A stretch of 64,000 bases of DNA from CAYOWQ01 sp964407695. GTDB lineage: Bacteria > Planctomycetota > Phycisphaerae > Phycisphaerales > SM1A02. Of the stretch, positions 52,532 through 62,868 are shown piece after piece. How positions within the stretch are numbered: position 1 is the stretch's first letter; each line of letters starts with the position of its first letter. The DNA lies in the NCBI GenBank assembly GCA_964407695.1, contig CAYOWQ010000001.1, positions 628,349 through 692,348 of the forward strand. The letters are read 5' to 3'. Below the pieces are notes generated by a model. It saw only the letters and a program-made list of their open reading frames with translations, was not told the DNA's origin and did not search any database. Both the position numbers and the translations under genes were made by a program.

Positions 52532-52683
52532 AGCGAGCGACAGGGTGGGAGGATTTCAGCGTGTCGGCGGTGCCCAAATCGAGAGCGTCGAACAGGTGAG
52601 GCTGTTGTCAGTACCCTGAATTTCACGATCATTGCGCGGGCCGGAGCCTGGGTGGCGCCCCAACCGTTGATCATGACCAAAGA

Positions 52684-52712
52684 TTGACAGTATCAAGAAT
52701 CAGACTAGTATC
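52684..52712 (+). promoter_or_regulatory. Promoter and repeated operator before the perR-like gene
   Basis: TTGACA (52684-52689), 16 bases, TAGTAT (52706-52711). Overlapping it are two direct repeats, GACAGTATC (52686-52694) and GACTAGTATC (52703-52712), 17 bases apart, placed so that bound protein would block the polymerase. The predicted transcript begins at or next to the start codon. Confidence 0.5.
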
Positions 52713-52717
52713 GTGCC

Positions 52718-53164
52718 TTGCGACAAGAGCCCAGCGAAACCCTGCGTGAACATGGCGTGCAAGTGACCGCGCAGCGACTGGCGGTGATGCGGGCAGTGAT
52801 GGCGCGGCCGCACTGCACCGCGGACGACGTTACCGAAGTAGTCCGACAGGAAATCGGGGCAATTTCCCGTCAGGCGGTCTATGACGCGCTGGGAACTCTG
52901 TGCGACAAGGGGATTCTTCGGCGCATCCAGCCGGCGGGATCGGCCGCGAGGTTTGAGGGGCGCGTGGGCGACAACCATCATCACCTGATCTGCCGCACGT
53001 GCGGGAAAACGGTTGATGTTGATTGCGCCAAGGGTGTGGCGCCGTGCCTGACGGCGGCCGACACCGCGGGTTTTTCGATCGACGAGGCTGAGGTTATCTA
53101 TTGGGGAACGTGCTCCACATGCCTCGCGGGGCGGAGTCGGCGGTCGGCGAGGGAAACCGGCTGA
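52718..53164 (+). CDS. perR: Fur-family regulator, probably PerR-like
   Basis: The protein has 148 residues from a TTG start; no in-frame ATG fits. The winged helix is GVQVTAQRLAVMRAVMARP, ISRQAVYDALGTLCDKGILRRI, and the metal region is NHHHLICRTCGK with a later CSTC, the two CxxC pairs of the structural zinc site. Its position 49 bp upstream of katG, and in the same direction, suggests peroxide sensing rather than iron uptake control. Whether the regulatory metal site is PerR- or Fur-type cannot be settled by eye. Confidence 0.82.
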   Translation: MRQEPSETLREHGVQVTAQRLAVMRAVMARPHCTADDVTEVVRQEIGAISRQAVYDALGTLCDKGILRRIQPAGSAARFEGRVGDNHHHLICRTCGKTVDVDCAKGVAPCLTAADTAGFSIDEAEVIYWGTCSTCLAGRSRRSARETG

Positions 53165-53213
53165 GCACTCCGGCATTTTTCAGAATCATTTCCAGGATCA
53201 CATCGAGAGAACC

Positions 53214-55460
<2,247 letters not shown>

Positions 55461-55481
55461 GAATCAACAGGTCAATAGAAG

Positions 55482-55561
55482 AGACTGAGAGACTGAGAGA
55501 CTGAGAGACTGAGAGACTAAGAGACTAAGAGACTAAGAGACTAAGAGACTAAGAGACTGAG
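55482..55561. repeat. 8-bp tandem repeat, 10 copies
   Basis: Ten units of 8 bp begin 21 bp after the katG stop: four AGACTGAG, then five AGACTAAG, then one AGACTGAG, followed by TGGGGG. The block structure of the G-to-A variant shows recent duplication of a mutated unit. The same unit occurs at 5412-5451. Confidence 0.95.
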
Positions 55562-55609
55562 TGGGGGCATCGGTGGGGCAGGGTGAATCCTCCCTACGAG
55601 TATCGATCT

Positions 55610-55810
55610 GGACCTTCCCGTTGGTCAGGTCCGGCTTCCGGGGGCAGGCCGCGCTCGCACACATCACCCTGAAGGGATGATGTGTGGCACCCGATACTTG
55701 ATCTGACACGGACCTTTCCGTTGGTCAGGTCCGACTTCCGGGTGCACGTCCTCGCTCTTAAGGATCACGTCGTTTTCGTGGAGAGGGATGATGTGTGGTA
55801 TCCGGCGTTG
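55610..55810. repeat. Two tandem about 100-bp modules with hairpins
   Basis: A nearly identical 37-bp segment starts at 55610 and again at 55710, exactly 100 bp later. It contains GGACCT and AGGTCC as an inverted pair around CCGTTGG. Each copy is followed by AGGGATGATGTGTGG (55673 and 55784). In the first module this belongs to a long hairpin, ACACATCA-CCCT / AGGG-A-TGATGTGT (55659-55685). The modules look like REP-type palindromic elements. Confidence 0.75.
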
Positions 55811-55871
55811 GGCGCCCGACATCAAGGCATGACATCCATGAACGAGGCTTGGCGGACCTACACTGGTCGCC

Positions 55872-56741
55872 ATGGGTTCGCGATACAAGCTGCTGGTGAT
55901 TGATCTGGATGGCACGCTGCTGGATGGGCGTGGGGTGGTGTCGGCGCGGAATCGGGAGGCGATCGGTGAGGCGATGGATGCGGGGATGGCGGTGATGATC
56001 GCCACGGGGCGATCATGGATTGAGTCACACCGGGCGATCGACGGGTTGGGATTGGTGGATCCGATGGTGGCCGCAGGGGGGAGCTTGTTGTGTGATGTCA
56101 CCAGCGGGAAGACGCTGCGGCGGTCGGTCTTGGATCATGAGCTGGTGGCCGATGTGGTGGCGTCGTTTCACCGGCACGGGCACCTGGCGCATCTGCTGAA
56201 GGACCCCTCGACATCGCCGCATGACTACGTGGTTGTGGGTGACGGGGAGTTGGACCGGGCGACGCGGTGGTGGTTTGACACGCTGCCGGTGAGGGTGCGG
56301 TATGCGGCGGCGATTCACGAGGATGAGCATCCGCATGAGACGGTGCGGGTTGGGACTGTTGCGTCGGCGGGAACGCTGGCTGGGGTGGCCTCGGACCTGG
56401 AGCGCGATCTGGGCGAGCGGATTTTCTTTCAGCACTGGTCGGCCGTGACGGCGGACGAGCCGACGGGTTCGGGGACGCATCTTCTGGAGGTGTTCAGCCC
56501 GGCGGTGAGCAAGTGGTCGATGGTGGCGCAGGTGTGCGCGGAGCGGGGGTTTGGTGCGGGGGAAGTGGCCGCGATTGGTGATGGATTGAATGACCTGGAG
56601 ATGGTGCGCGAAGCGGGGCTGGGCATCGCGATGGGCAACGCGGATGCGCGGATCAAGGATGTGGCGAAGCGGGAGACGGCGAGCCACGCCGAGGATGGTG
56701 TGGCGGAGGCGATCGGAATGATGCTGCGCGGGGTTTGGTAG
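55872..56741 (+). CDS. Cof-type HAD phosphatase (HAD-IIB)
   Basis: The protein has 289 residues. Motif I is LLVIDLDGTLLDGRG (nucleophile Asp), motif II VMIATGRSW, motif III around SKWSMVAQVC (Lys) and motif IV IGDGLNDLEMVREAGLGIAMGNA. A large C2 cap lies between II and III, as in Cof/YidA sugar-phosphate phosphatases. Substrate unknown. Its stop codon directly abuts the stop of the convergent membrane-protein gene (56741/56742). Confidence 0.9.
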   Translation: MGSRYKLLVIDLDGTLLDGRGVVSARNREAIGEAMDAGMAVMIATGRSWIESHRAIDGLGLVDPMVAAGGSLLCDVTSGKTLRRSVLDHELVADVVASFHRHGHLAHLLKDPSTSPHDYVVVGDGELDRATRWWFDTLPVRVRYAAAIHEDEHPHETVRVGTVASAGTLAGVASDLERDLGERIFFQHWSAVTADEPTGSGTHLLEVFSPAVSKWSMVAQVCAERGFGAGEVAAIGDGLNDLEMVREAGLGIAMGNADARIKDVAKRETASHAEDGVAEAIGMMLRGVW

Positions 56742-57668
56742 TCAGTCAGCGACGACCTGACGGAGCGCTGCGGCGACATCGGGCTTGACGTCGATCCGTG
56801 CGATGGGCATGGGCTTGGTCTGATTGCTCTGGTTGAATACTTCGGTCGCGAGGATGTAGCCGCTGTGACATTCGGGACATGCGTGCAGGGTGACGTTGAC
56901 GAAGCTTGTGAGCTTCTGACTTTCTTTCTGACTGACGGCATGGCTGGAGAGGATGGATTGGACGGTTGCGGCATCGCCGGACTCGGCCGCGGCGAACGCG
57001 TTGTTGAGGACGTTGGAGACGGCTTGGGCGATGGCGTGGTTCTGACTCGCCTCGGTGAGCGAACGCTTGGTGGACTGGAGGAGTGTTCGGCGCTGAACGA
57101 CTCCGGAGGCGAGGAGCGCCAGAAGGTGCTCATCAAGGTATTTTTTGCAGGACTCGCAATAGGGGCTGCGTGACTGGGAGTGGAGAATTCCGACGGTCAC
57201 TCCAACGAATGCCATCAGATCGAGGAGGCGAACGCCGTACCCCCAAGCGCCAAGCGGCGAAGCGAAACGACGGCTGGAACCTGACGACGAGATGGTCATG
57301 CTGCGGGTGGTGGTGTCGTACCACGTGAGGAAATCGACGGAGGCGCCGTTGGGGTAGAGGGGCATGGCGACGGCGTACTCGATCAAGGCAATAGCGACGA
57401 AGCAGGCCGTCTGCGCACAGGCGATGAAGATGAGCGTCGGAACGGTGGGACGAATGCCTCGGGTTTGAGCGATGAAGAGGTAACCCAACCCGGAGAGGAG
57501 GCCGAGAATGAGAGGGCCGACGATCAGCCAACCCATGAAGTTGAATGACGTGTAGGAATAGAACACGAAATTGAGGCCGAGCGTGAGTGCGGTGGACAGC
57601 AGGCCCGCGTTGATCATCACCAGGTTGAACGGATTGGGGGCCGGGCGCTGCGGCAGGTCTGAATTCAT
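56742..57668 (-). CDS. Four-helix membrane protein with CxxC pairs
   Basis: The protein has 308 residues. Four hydrophobic helices are visible: NAGLLSTALTLGLNFVFY, WLIVGPLILGLLSGLGYLF, TLIFIACAQTACFVAIAL and LLDLMAFVGVTVGIL. The C-terminal soluble half has CESCKKYL (about 172-179) and CPECHSGY (about 266-273), two separated CxxC pairs that could form one zinc ribbon with a long helical insert (LLQSTKRSLTEASQNHAIAQ). Function unknown. It resembles the two other zinc-ribbon membrane proteins here in plan, not in sequence. Confidence 0.65.
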   Translation of the reverse strand: MNSDLPQRPAPNPFNLVMINAGLLSTALTLGLNFVFYSYTSFNFMGWLIVGPLILGLLSGLGYLFIAQTRGIRPTVPTLIFIACAQTACFVAIALIEYAVAMPLYPNGASVDFLTWYDTTTRSMTISSSGSSRRFASPLGAWGYGVRLLDLMAFVGVTVGILHSQSRSPYCESCKKYLDEHLLALLASGVVQRRTLLQSTKRSLTEASQNHAIAQAVSNVLNNAFAAAESGDAATVQSILSSHAVSQKESQKLTSFVNVTLHACPECHSGYILATEVFNQSNQTKPMPIARIDVKPDVAAALRQVVAD

Positions 57669-57978
57669 GGGGAAATCGTATCCAGAGACACGAATCTCTA
57701 TGAAGAAAGCTGATTGAAGAATTCACTCCTGCTTCATATGGCGATGCGACATTGTGGTCATGGATGCATCAACTCAAGCTCGTGGTCGGAGGCAGGACGA
57801 GTGGATCACCACGCGACGGAAGGAGCGGAGTCGGCGTGGGTCACATGGTCGTCATGAAGGATGGATTCCATCGTGGGTTGAGTCCCCCAATGGCGCAGAT
57901 GGAATGGTTGAGGCGGCGTGGGAGCGGATTCGGCTTGCCAGAATGCGGCGGATTGCTACGCTGCCCTTGGAGAATCGC
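57669..57978. other. Divergent intergenic region before the STAS gene
   Basis: These 310 bp lie between the four-helix membrane protein and the STAS gene. A frame in phase with the STAS gene opens at 57754, but its translation is Arg/Gly/Trp-rich and lacks a ribosome site. I see no other feature. Confidence 0.45.
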
Positions 57979-58320
57979 ATGCCCCTCAACGAATGGTCTG
58001 ACGACATCGTGATCGCCGACATGTTCGACGAGCCCCAGTTTTCGGAGGATGTGGCTGCGCTGATGCGGCGGCTGGACGCGGCGGAGTCGAAGGCTCCGGA
58101 CGTGGTGCTGAATATGCAGGGGGTGACGTATCTGAACTCGTCCAACATTGCCCAGCTGTTGCGGCTGCGGAAGAAGGTGACGGGAGCGGGAAAGCGGCTG
58201 CGGATCTGCAGCGTGCGAGACTCGGTGTGGGGGGTGCTTTTGATCACCGGTCTGGACAAAATTTTTGAATTTACAGACGACGTAAGCACGTCGCTGGCGT
58301 CTCTGCAGATGGGGATCTGA
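57979..58320 (+). CDS. STAS-domain anti-sigma factor antagonist
   Basis: The protein has 113 residues. The start at 57979 is set by TTGGAG with a six- to seven-base spacer. The STAS fold is complete: DAAESKAPDVVLNMQGVTYLNSSNIAQLLRLRKKV in part (key VVLNMQGVTYLNSS), KRLRICSVRDSVWGVLLITGLDKIF. The serine in YLNSSNIAQ corresponds to the phosphorylated Ser of SpoIIAA/RsbV. It would be a substrate for an anti-sigma kinase and for a SpoIIE-type phosphatase like the one at 32059. No kinase is nearby. Confidence 0.9.
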   Translation: MPLNEWSDDIVIADMFDEPQFSEDVAALMRRLDAAESKAPDVVLNMQGVTYLNSSNIAQLLRLRKKVTGAGKRLRICSVRDSVWGVLLITGLDKIFEFTDDVSTSLASLQMGI

Positions 58321-58337
58321 GACGCCCGCCGGGAGGT

Positions 58338-59756
58338 TTATTTCAGTCCCATGAACCGGGCAAGGGGGGCGAGCGGTAGATCGGGCACCGAGAGATCCTG
58401 GTCGAGGAAGGCACCGGCCGCGGCGTAACCCGAACGAACGGCGGATTCCATGGTGGCGGGCCAGCCGGTGTCGGTCCAGTCACCGGCGAGGTAGAGGTTG
58501 CGGACGCCGCCGATGGCGGGGGCGAGGGCGCTTGGTCGGAAGGGTTCGATCTGAGGGGTGGCGGCGAAGGTGGCGCGTTTTTCCTTGACGGCGCGGACTG
58601 CGACGGGCTCGAGGCCGATGGAGCGGGGGAGGAAGCGATGGATGTCGGCCATGACACGGGCGACGATGGCGGGTTCGTCGAGGTCCATCCAGTCGTCGGC
58701 AGCGCTGATGACGGCGTGGATGTGGTGACGTGGGGAGACTTCCCTTGATTCATGGCCGCGACCCGTCGCGCCCTTGTTGAAGAGCCATTGGGTCGTAGCG
58801 CCGGGAAGGACGAGGTGGGGTGTGTCCATGATCGGCGAATCGAAAAAGAGATGGACGCCGAGGATGGGGCTGAAGGTGAATTCGTCGAGGTGTTGCAGGC
58901 GAGAATCCGCCCGCTTGAGGGTATCGGAGGCGAGCTTGTCGAGACGGTCTGGGGGAACGGTGGTGATGGTGGCGGAGGCTTCGATCATGCCATCGTCGGT
59001 GACGACGCCGGTGATGCGGTGGCCGTCGTAGGCGAGGGCGCGGGCGGAGACGCCGAGGAGGATCTCGCCGCCGGCCTCGGTGATGCGCTCAAGGGCGGGG
59101 TCGTAGAGATCGATGAGGGGGCCGGAAGGAAGGCCCATGGTGTAGGCCCAGCGATGGGTGAGGAAGCCTTCCTGAAAGACCTTGATGGCGAGTTCAGCGC
59201 TGACGCGGGAGCTGTCGAGATTGCAGGCGGAGATGATGACGACGTTCCAGAAGAGGTCGATCGCCTCCCTGGGTTGATCGAGATGCGTGAGGTATTCGGC
59301 GAAGGTCTTGGTGCGCCAGCGTGATCGGGCGCGGAGACCGAGTCGGATCATGGCCATCATGGCGCGGGCGATGGCGCGCTTGGCGGGTTTGGGCAGGAAG
59401 TGAAGCCGCGCAAACGCGAAGGTGAAGTGAATCGGCGCGGGAAGGAGGCCAGCGCGCATGCGATCGGGAGAATCAGGCGGGTTGGCCCAGTACAGGGTTC
59501 GATGCCATTCGATGGCGTCGAGCACATCGAGTCGGTTGTACAGGTCGATCAGGTGAGAGCAGCATCCCATGACGACGTGCTGGCAGTTGTCGAGGGTTTC
59601 GCCGGTGCGGCCGTCTTCGAAGGACGTGGCTCGGCCACCGAGCTTTTTGCGGGTTTCGATGACGATGGGGGTTTGTCCGGCTTCGGCGAGGCGAACGGCC
59701 GCGGCGAGGCCGGCGAGCCCTCCCCCGATAATGGCGACACGTCGATTGAGGGACAT
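58338..59756 (-). CDS. hpnE: Hydroxysqualene dehydroxylase HpnE
   Basis: The protein has 472 residues. The FAD Rossmann motif is VAIIGGGLAGLAAAVRLAEAG, followed by LGGRATSFEDGRTGETLDNCQHV, the signature that separates HpnE from phytoene desaturases. The C-terminal FAD motif is NLYLAGDWTDTGWPATMESAVRSG. It reduces hydroxysqualene to squalene. It ends a three-gene operon hpnC-hpnD-hpnE (32-bp gap to hpnD). Squalene may feed hopanoid synthesis, but no cyclase is in the window. Confidence 0.93.
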   Translation of the reverse strand: MSLNRRVAIIGGGLAGLAAAVRLAEAGQTPIVIETRKKLGGRATSFEDGRTGETLDNCQHVVMGCCSHLIDLYNRLDVLDAIEWHRTLYWANPPDSPDRMRAGLLPAPIHFTFAFARLHFLPKPAKRAIARAMMAMIRLGLRARSRWRTKTFAEYLTHLDQPREAIDLFWNVVIISACNLDSSRVSAELAIKVFQEGFLTHRWAYTMGLPSGPLIDLYDPALERITEAGGEILLGVSARALAYDGHRITGVVTDDGMIEASATITTVPPDRLDKLASDTLKRADSRLQHLDEFTFSPILGVHLFFDSPIMDTPHLVLPGATTQWLFNKGATGRGHESREVSPRHHIHAVISAADDWMDLDEPAIVARVMADIHRFLPRSIGLEPVAVRAVKEKRATFAATPQIEPFRPSALAPAIGGVRNLYLAGDWTDTGWPATMESAVRSGYAAAGAFLDQDLSVPDLPLAPLARFMGLK

Positions 59757-59788
59757 GGAGCTGGATTAGCGAGCGCGCAAGGGCGAAA

Positions 59789-60766
59789 TCATTGAGCGGC
59801 CGCTCCGTGCATGACGGGCGAGCGGCTGAATTCGATCTGGGCTTCGGCGAGTGCGGGGGACCGGCTCATGCGCTGGGCGCGGAAGGCGATGGCGGCCTTG
59901 GCGAAGCTGGAGAGGCGGACGCGCTTGAGGCGGACGATGGAGGCTGGGTCCTGGCGGATGCGTTGGAGCAGGCGGTGATAGATCTCGGTCATGGCCCAGA
60001 GGGTTGGGCGACAATCGGGCGAGATCATGGAGAGGAGGTCGCGAGAGCGCTGATAGTACTGCTCCGCGCGATCGGCCTGCGCCTGAATGAATGCGGTGCA
60101 GGCGGTAGGGTCGCTCCAGTTGCGAAGTGATTCGGGGGTGAGGCCGGCGCGGTTCAGTTCGGCCATGGGGAGGTAGCAGCGGCCTTGGTCGAGGTCCTGC
60201 TTGAAGTCGCGAATGATGTTGGTGAGCTGGAAGGCGACGCCCTGATCGAGGGCGAGTTCGCGGGCGGCAGAGTTGTTGAACCCCCAGACCTCGATACAGA
60301 CGAGGCCGACGGTGGAGGCGACGTCGTAGCAGAAGCCGCGGAGTTCGTCGAAGGATTGGTATTCTCGATGGGAGAGGTCGGCCTCCTGCCCGGCGAGCAT
60401 GTCGAAGAAGGGTTGGGGTGAGAGGCGGTGGCGTTGGGCGGTATCGGCCAAGGCGCGGAAGAGCAGTTCGTCGGAGGGGCTGAATGAACCGGCGGCAGCG
60501 CTGATGAGGGAGGCGGAGCCTGCCCGGAGGACCATGCGGGTTCTGGAGCGGAAGGCGTCGATGGCGGCCCGGCGCTGGTCGAGGCTGCCGACGGCGGCGT
60601 CGGCAAGGTCGTCGGCCCGGCGCATCCAGGCGTAGACGGCGTACATCGAGGACCGCTTCGGCTCGGGGGTGAGCTTGAGGCCGTAGTAGAAATTGCGGGC
60701 GCGGAGCCGGGTGACCTCGCGGCAATGGCGATAGGCTTGATCGAGACTGGGAAGGGCTTGCGTCAT
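59789..60766 (-). CDS. hpnD: Presqualene diphosphate synthase HpnD
   Basis: The protein has 325 residues. Its ATG overlaps the hpnC TGA as ATGA (60766/60763), which fixes the start and rejects the frame to 60874. The prenyl-condensing motifs are MRRADDLADAAV (first Asp-rich) and QLTNIIRDFKQDLDQGRCYLP (second). Two FPP molecules are condensed to presqualene diphosphate. HpnD genes in other organisms occupy the same middle position. Confidence 0.93.
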   Translation of the reverse strand: MTQALPSLDQAYRHCREVTRLRARNFYYGLKLTPEPKRSSMYAVYAWMRRADDLADAAVGSLDQRRAAIDAFRSRTRMVLRAGSASLISAAAGSFSPSDELLFRALADTAQRHRLSPQPFFDMLAGQEADLSHREYQSFDELRGFCYDVASTVGLVCIEVWGFNNSAARELALDQGVAFQLTNIIRDFKQDLDQGRCYLPMAELNRAGLTPESLRNWSDPTACTAFIQAQADRAEQYYQRSRDLLSMISPDCRPTLWAMTEIYHRLLQRIRQDPASIVRLKRVRLSSFAKAAIAFRAQRMSRSPALAEAQIEFSRSPVMHGAAAQ

Positions 60767-61713
60767 GCTGCGGTTGGGCGTGCGGACCGGGTCATGAACC
60801 ATGCTCGGGCGACAAGGAGGAACTTTGCGGGTTTCGACAGAGAGGGGCGATGGAGCACGGTCTCGTAGTTCCACATCTCAATCAGACGAAGCACCCGCAT
60901 GCCGCCCGCGGCGAAGAGCCACACGACCGGCCTTGACGCGGGGGACAGTGTATCCGGAAGGGGGGATCCCTTCTCGTAAAGGGGCCAGGTTCGTTCCACG
61001 CAGGTTTTCAGCAGGGATCGTGATTCGGAGAGGAATTGCCGGTCGACGCCATAGCCCTGCCTGGCAGAGGCGAGGAATCTGGCTTCAAAATCGGGGATTC
61101 TGATGAGTTCCCGCGGGATATAGATGCGATTTCGCTCGAGCAGGTCACGCTTGAGGTCCTGCCAGTGATTGGTGAGCTGGAGGGCGGTGCAGATGGCGTC
61201 GGAGCGGGCGAAATTCTCGTCGGTGCGCGGCTCGCCGAGCACCATGAGGACGAGGCGGCCGACGGGGTCGGCACTGAGGCGGCAGTAGTCGAGGAGTTGA
61301 TCCCAGGTGTCGTATCGGGGGGTGGTCTGGTCCTGCTCGAAGGCGCGGATGAGGTTATCGAACGGCTCGATGGGGAGATCGCAACGGGTGATGACCGGCC
61401 TCAGGGCGACGAAGACAGGGTGGCGGGGCTTGCCGTCGAAGCATTCCTGAAGTTCGTTGCGCCACCAGGCGAGGAGTTCAGTGGAGCGGTCGGTGTCGCC
61501 GGTTTCGTCGCCGAGGTCGTCGGCACAGCGGCAAAAGGCGTAAATGGCCGCGAAGTCGTCGCGGTGGGCCTTGGGGACGAGGGATGAGAGGACGGAGAAA
61601 TTCTCATAGTGGCCGGTGGCGAGATTCTCGCACCAGCGGCGGGCATCCTCGAGAGAAACGGCTTCGCAGGTGTCGGGGCCGAAGCGGGGAAGGTGTTGAA
61701 GGACGCCGTGCAC
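60763..61713 (-). CDS. hpnC: Hydroxysqualene synthase HpnC
   Basis: The protein has 316 residues. Motifs: HYENFSVLSSLVPKAHRDDFAAIYAFCRCADDLGDE, quoted in part as FCRCADDLGDE (first Asp-rich), and QLTNHWQDLKRDLLERNRIYIP (second). It converts presqualene diphosphate to hydroxysqualene. First gene of the operon, divergent from ispH with 86 bp between start codons, so both promoters share this short region. Confidence 0.93.
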   Translation of the reverse strand: MHGVLQHLPRFGPDTCEAVSLEDARRWCENLATGHYENFSVLSSLVPKAHRDDFAAIYAFCRCADDLGDETGDTDRSTELLAWWRNELQECFDGKPRHPVFVALRPVITRCDLPIEPFDNLIRAFEQDQTTPRYDTWDQLLDYCRLSADPVGRLVLMVLGEPRTDENFARSDAICTALQLTNHWQDLKRDLLERNRIYIPRELIRIPDFEARFLASARQGYGVDRQFLSESRSLLKTCVERTWPLYEKGSPLPDTLSPASRPVVWLFAAGGMRVLRLIEMWNYETVLHRPSLSKPAKFLLVARAWFMTRSARPTAA

Positions 61714-61799
61714 GGGGGGAATGTAACAAGCTGAGGCGTCCGGCGGTGCAATGGTGGGAGGAAGTGTCCAATGGGTGCAGTGGTGATACCCTAGGGGTA

Positions 61800-62858
61800 A
61801 TGAAACTAGTTTTAGCGAACCCTCGCGGATTCTGTGCGGGGGTGTATATGGCGATTGACGTGGTTGACCAGCTGCTGGACATCGGCGGCGGGGAGCCTAT
61901 CTATGTGTATCACGAGATCGTGCACAACAAGCACGTGGTGAAACGATTTCGAGGTCGGGGAGTGACTTTTGTCGACACCCTGGAGGAAGTGCCGGAGGGG
62001 TCGATCGTGGTGTTCAGCGCGCACGGGGTGAGCCCGGCGATTCGTCAGGTGGCGAAGGATCGGCGACTGACGACGGTGGATGCGACGTGTCCGCTGGTGA
62101 CCAAGGTGCACGCGGAAGCGATCCGGTATGCGCGGAAGGGGTATCAGATCCTGCTGATCGGGCATGCCGATCACCAGGAGGTTGTGGGAACGCGGGGCGA
62201 AGCGCCGGACTCGATTCAGGTGGTGGAAAGCCCGGAAGATATTGAGCACCTGAAGGTCAAGGATCCCAACAAGCTGGTCTACCTGACGCAGACGACGCTT
62301 TCGCTGGATGATGCGAACCTGATCATCTCCGCGTTGAAGGAGGCGTTTCCGACGATCAAGGAACCGCCAAGCGAGGACATCTGCTACGCGACGACGAATC
62401 GTCAGACGGCCGTGCGGGCGATCGCGCCGGATTGCGACCTGGTGATCGTGGTGGGTTCGCGGAACAGTTCGAATTCGTTGCGGCTGACGGAGATTGCGGA
62501 GAACCTGGGCACGCGGGCGGTGTTGATCGACGACAAGAGCGAGATCAAGCCGGAGTGGTTCGAGGGCGTGGACACGGTGCTGATCACGGCGGGAGCGAGC
62601 GCGCCGGAGGACCTGGTGGAAGACCTGATCCAGCATTTGATCGATCAATACGGCGGCGAGGTGGAGCAGCGTGATATTTATCACGAGCGGGTGGAGTTCG
62701 GCCTGCCGGGAACGTTGAAGGAACTGATGCGCAGCCGCGGGATTGATCCGAGCGGACGGCGGATTGCGATGGATAATGCTCGTCACCTCGATGAGTGGCT
62801 GGAAGCCCGGGGGATTCCGCACCGAACGGTGGATTTGACTGTGAGCGCTGGAAGGTGA
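61800..62858 (+). CDS. ispH: 4-hydroxy-3-methylbut-2-enyl diphosphate reductase
   Basis: The protein has 352 residues. AGGGG lies three bases before the ATG; the longer frame to 61584 overlaps hpnC antisense. It makes IPP and DMAPP from HMBPP in the last MEP-pathway step. Fe-S ligands are Cys12 (ANPRGFCAG), the Cys in DATCPLV and the Cys in DICYATTNRQ. Also seen are VYHEIVHNKHVV, GHADHQEV and TQTTLSLDD. Its product feeds FPP and thus the adjacent hpnCDE genes. rlmN starts ten bases after its stop. Confidence 0.96.
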   Translation: MKLVLANPRGFCAGVYMAIDVVDQLLDIGGGEPIYVYHEIVHNKHVVKRFRGRGVTFVDTLEEVPEGSIVVFSAHGVSPAIRQVAKDRRLTTVDATCPLVTKVHAEAIRYARKGYQILLIGHADHQEVVGTRGEAPDSIQVVESPEDIEHLKVKDPNKLVYLTQTTLSLDDANLIISALKEAFPTIKEPPSEDICYATTNRQTAVRAIAPDCDLVIVVGSRNSSNSLRLTEIAENLGTRAVLIDDKSEIKPEWFEGVDTVLITAGASAPEDLVEDLIQHLIDQYGGEVEQRDIYHERVEFGLPGTLKELMRSRGIDPSGRRIAMDNARHLDEWLEARGIPHRTVDLTVSAGR

Positions 62859-62868
62859 GTGGCGGAAG

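Larger units (their letters stand above)
55461..55871. other. Repeat-rich interval after katG
   Basis: The 411 bp after katG contain the ten-copy 8-bp array and two tandem about 100-bp modules with hairpins. I see no gene; short frames have no ribosome sites. The promoter for the HAD gene at 55872 must lie in or near the second module. Confidence 0.6.
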
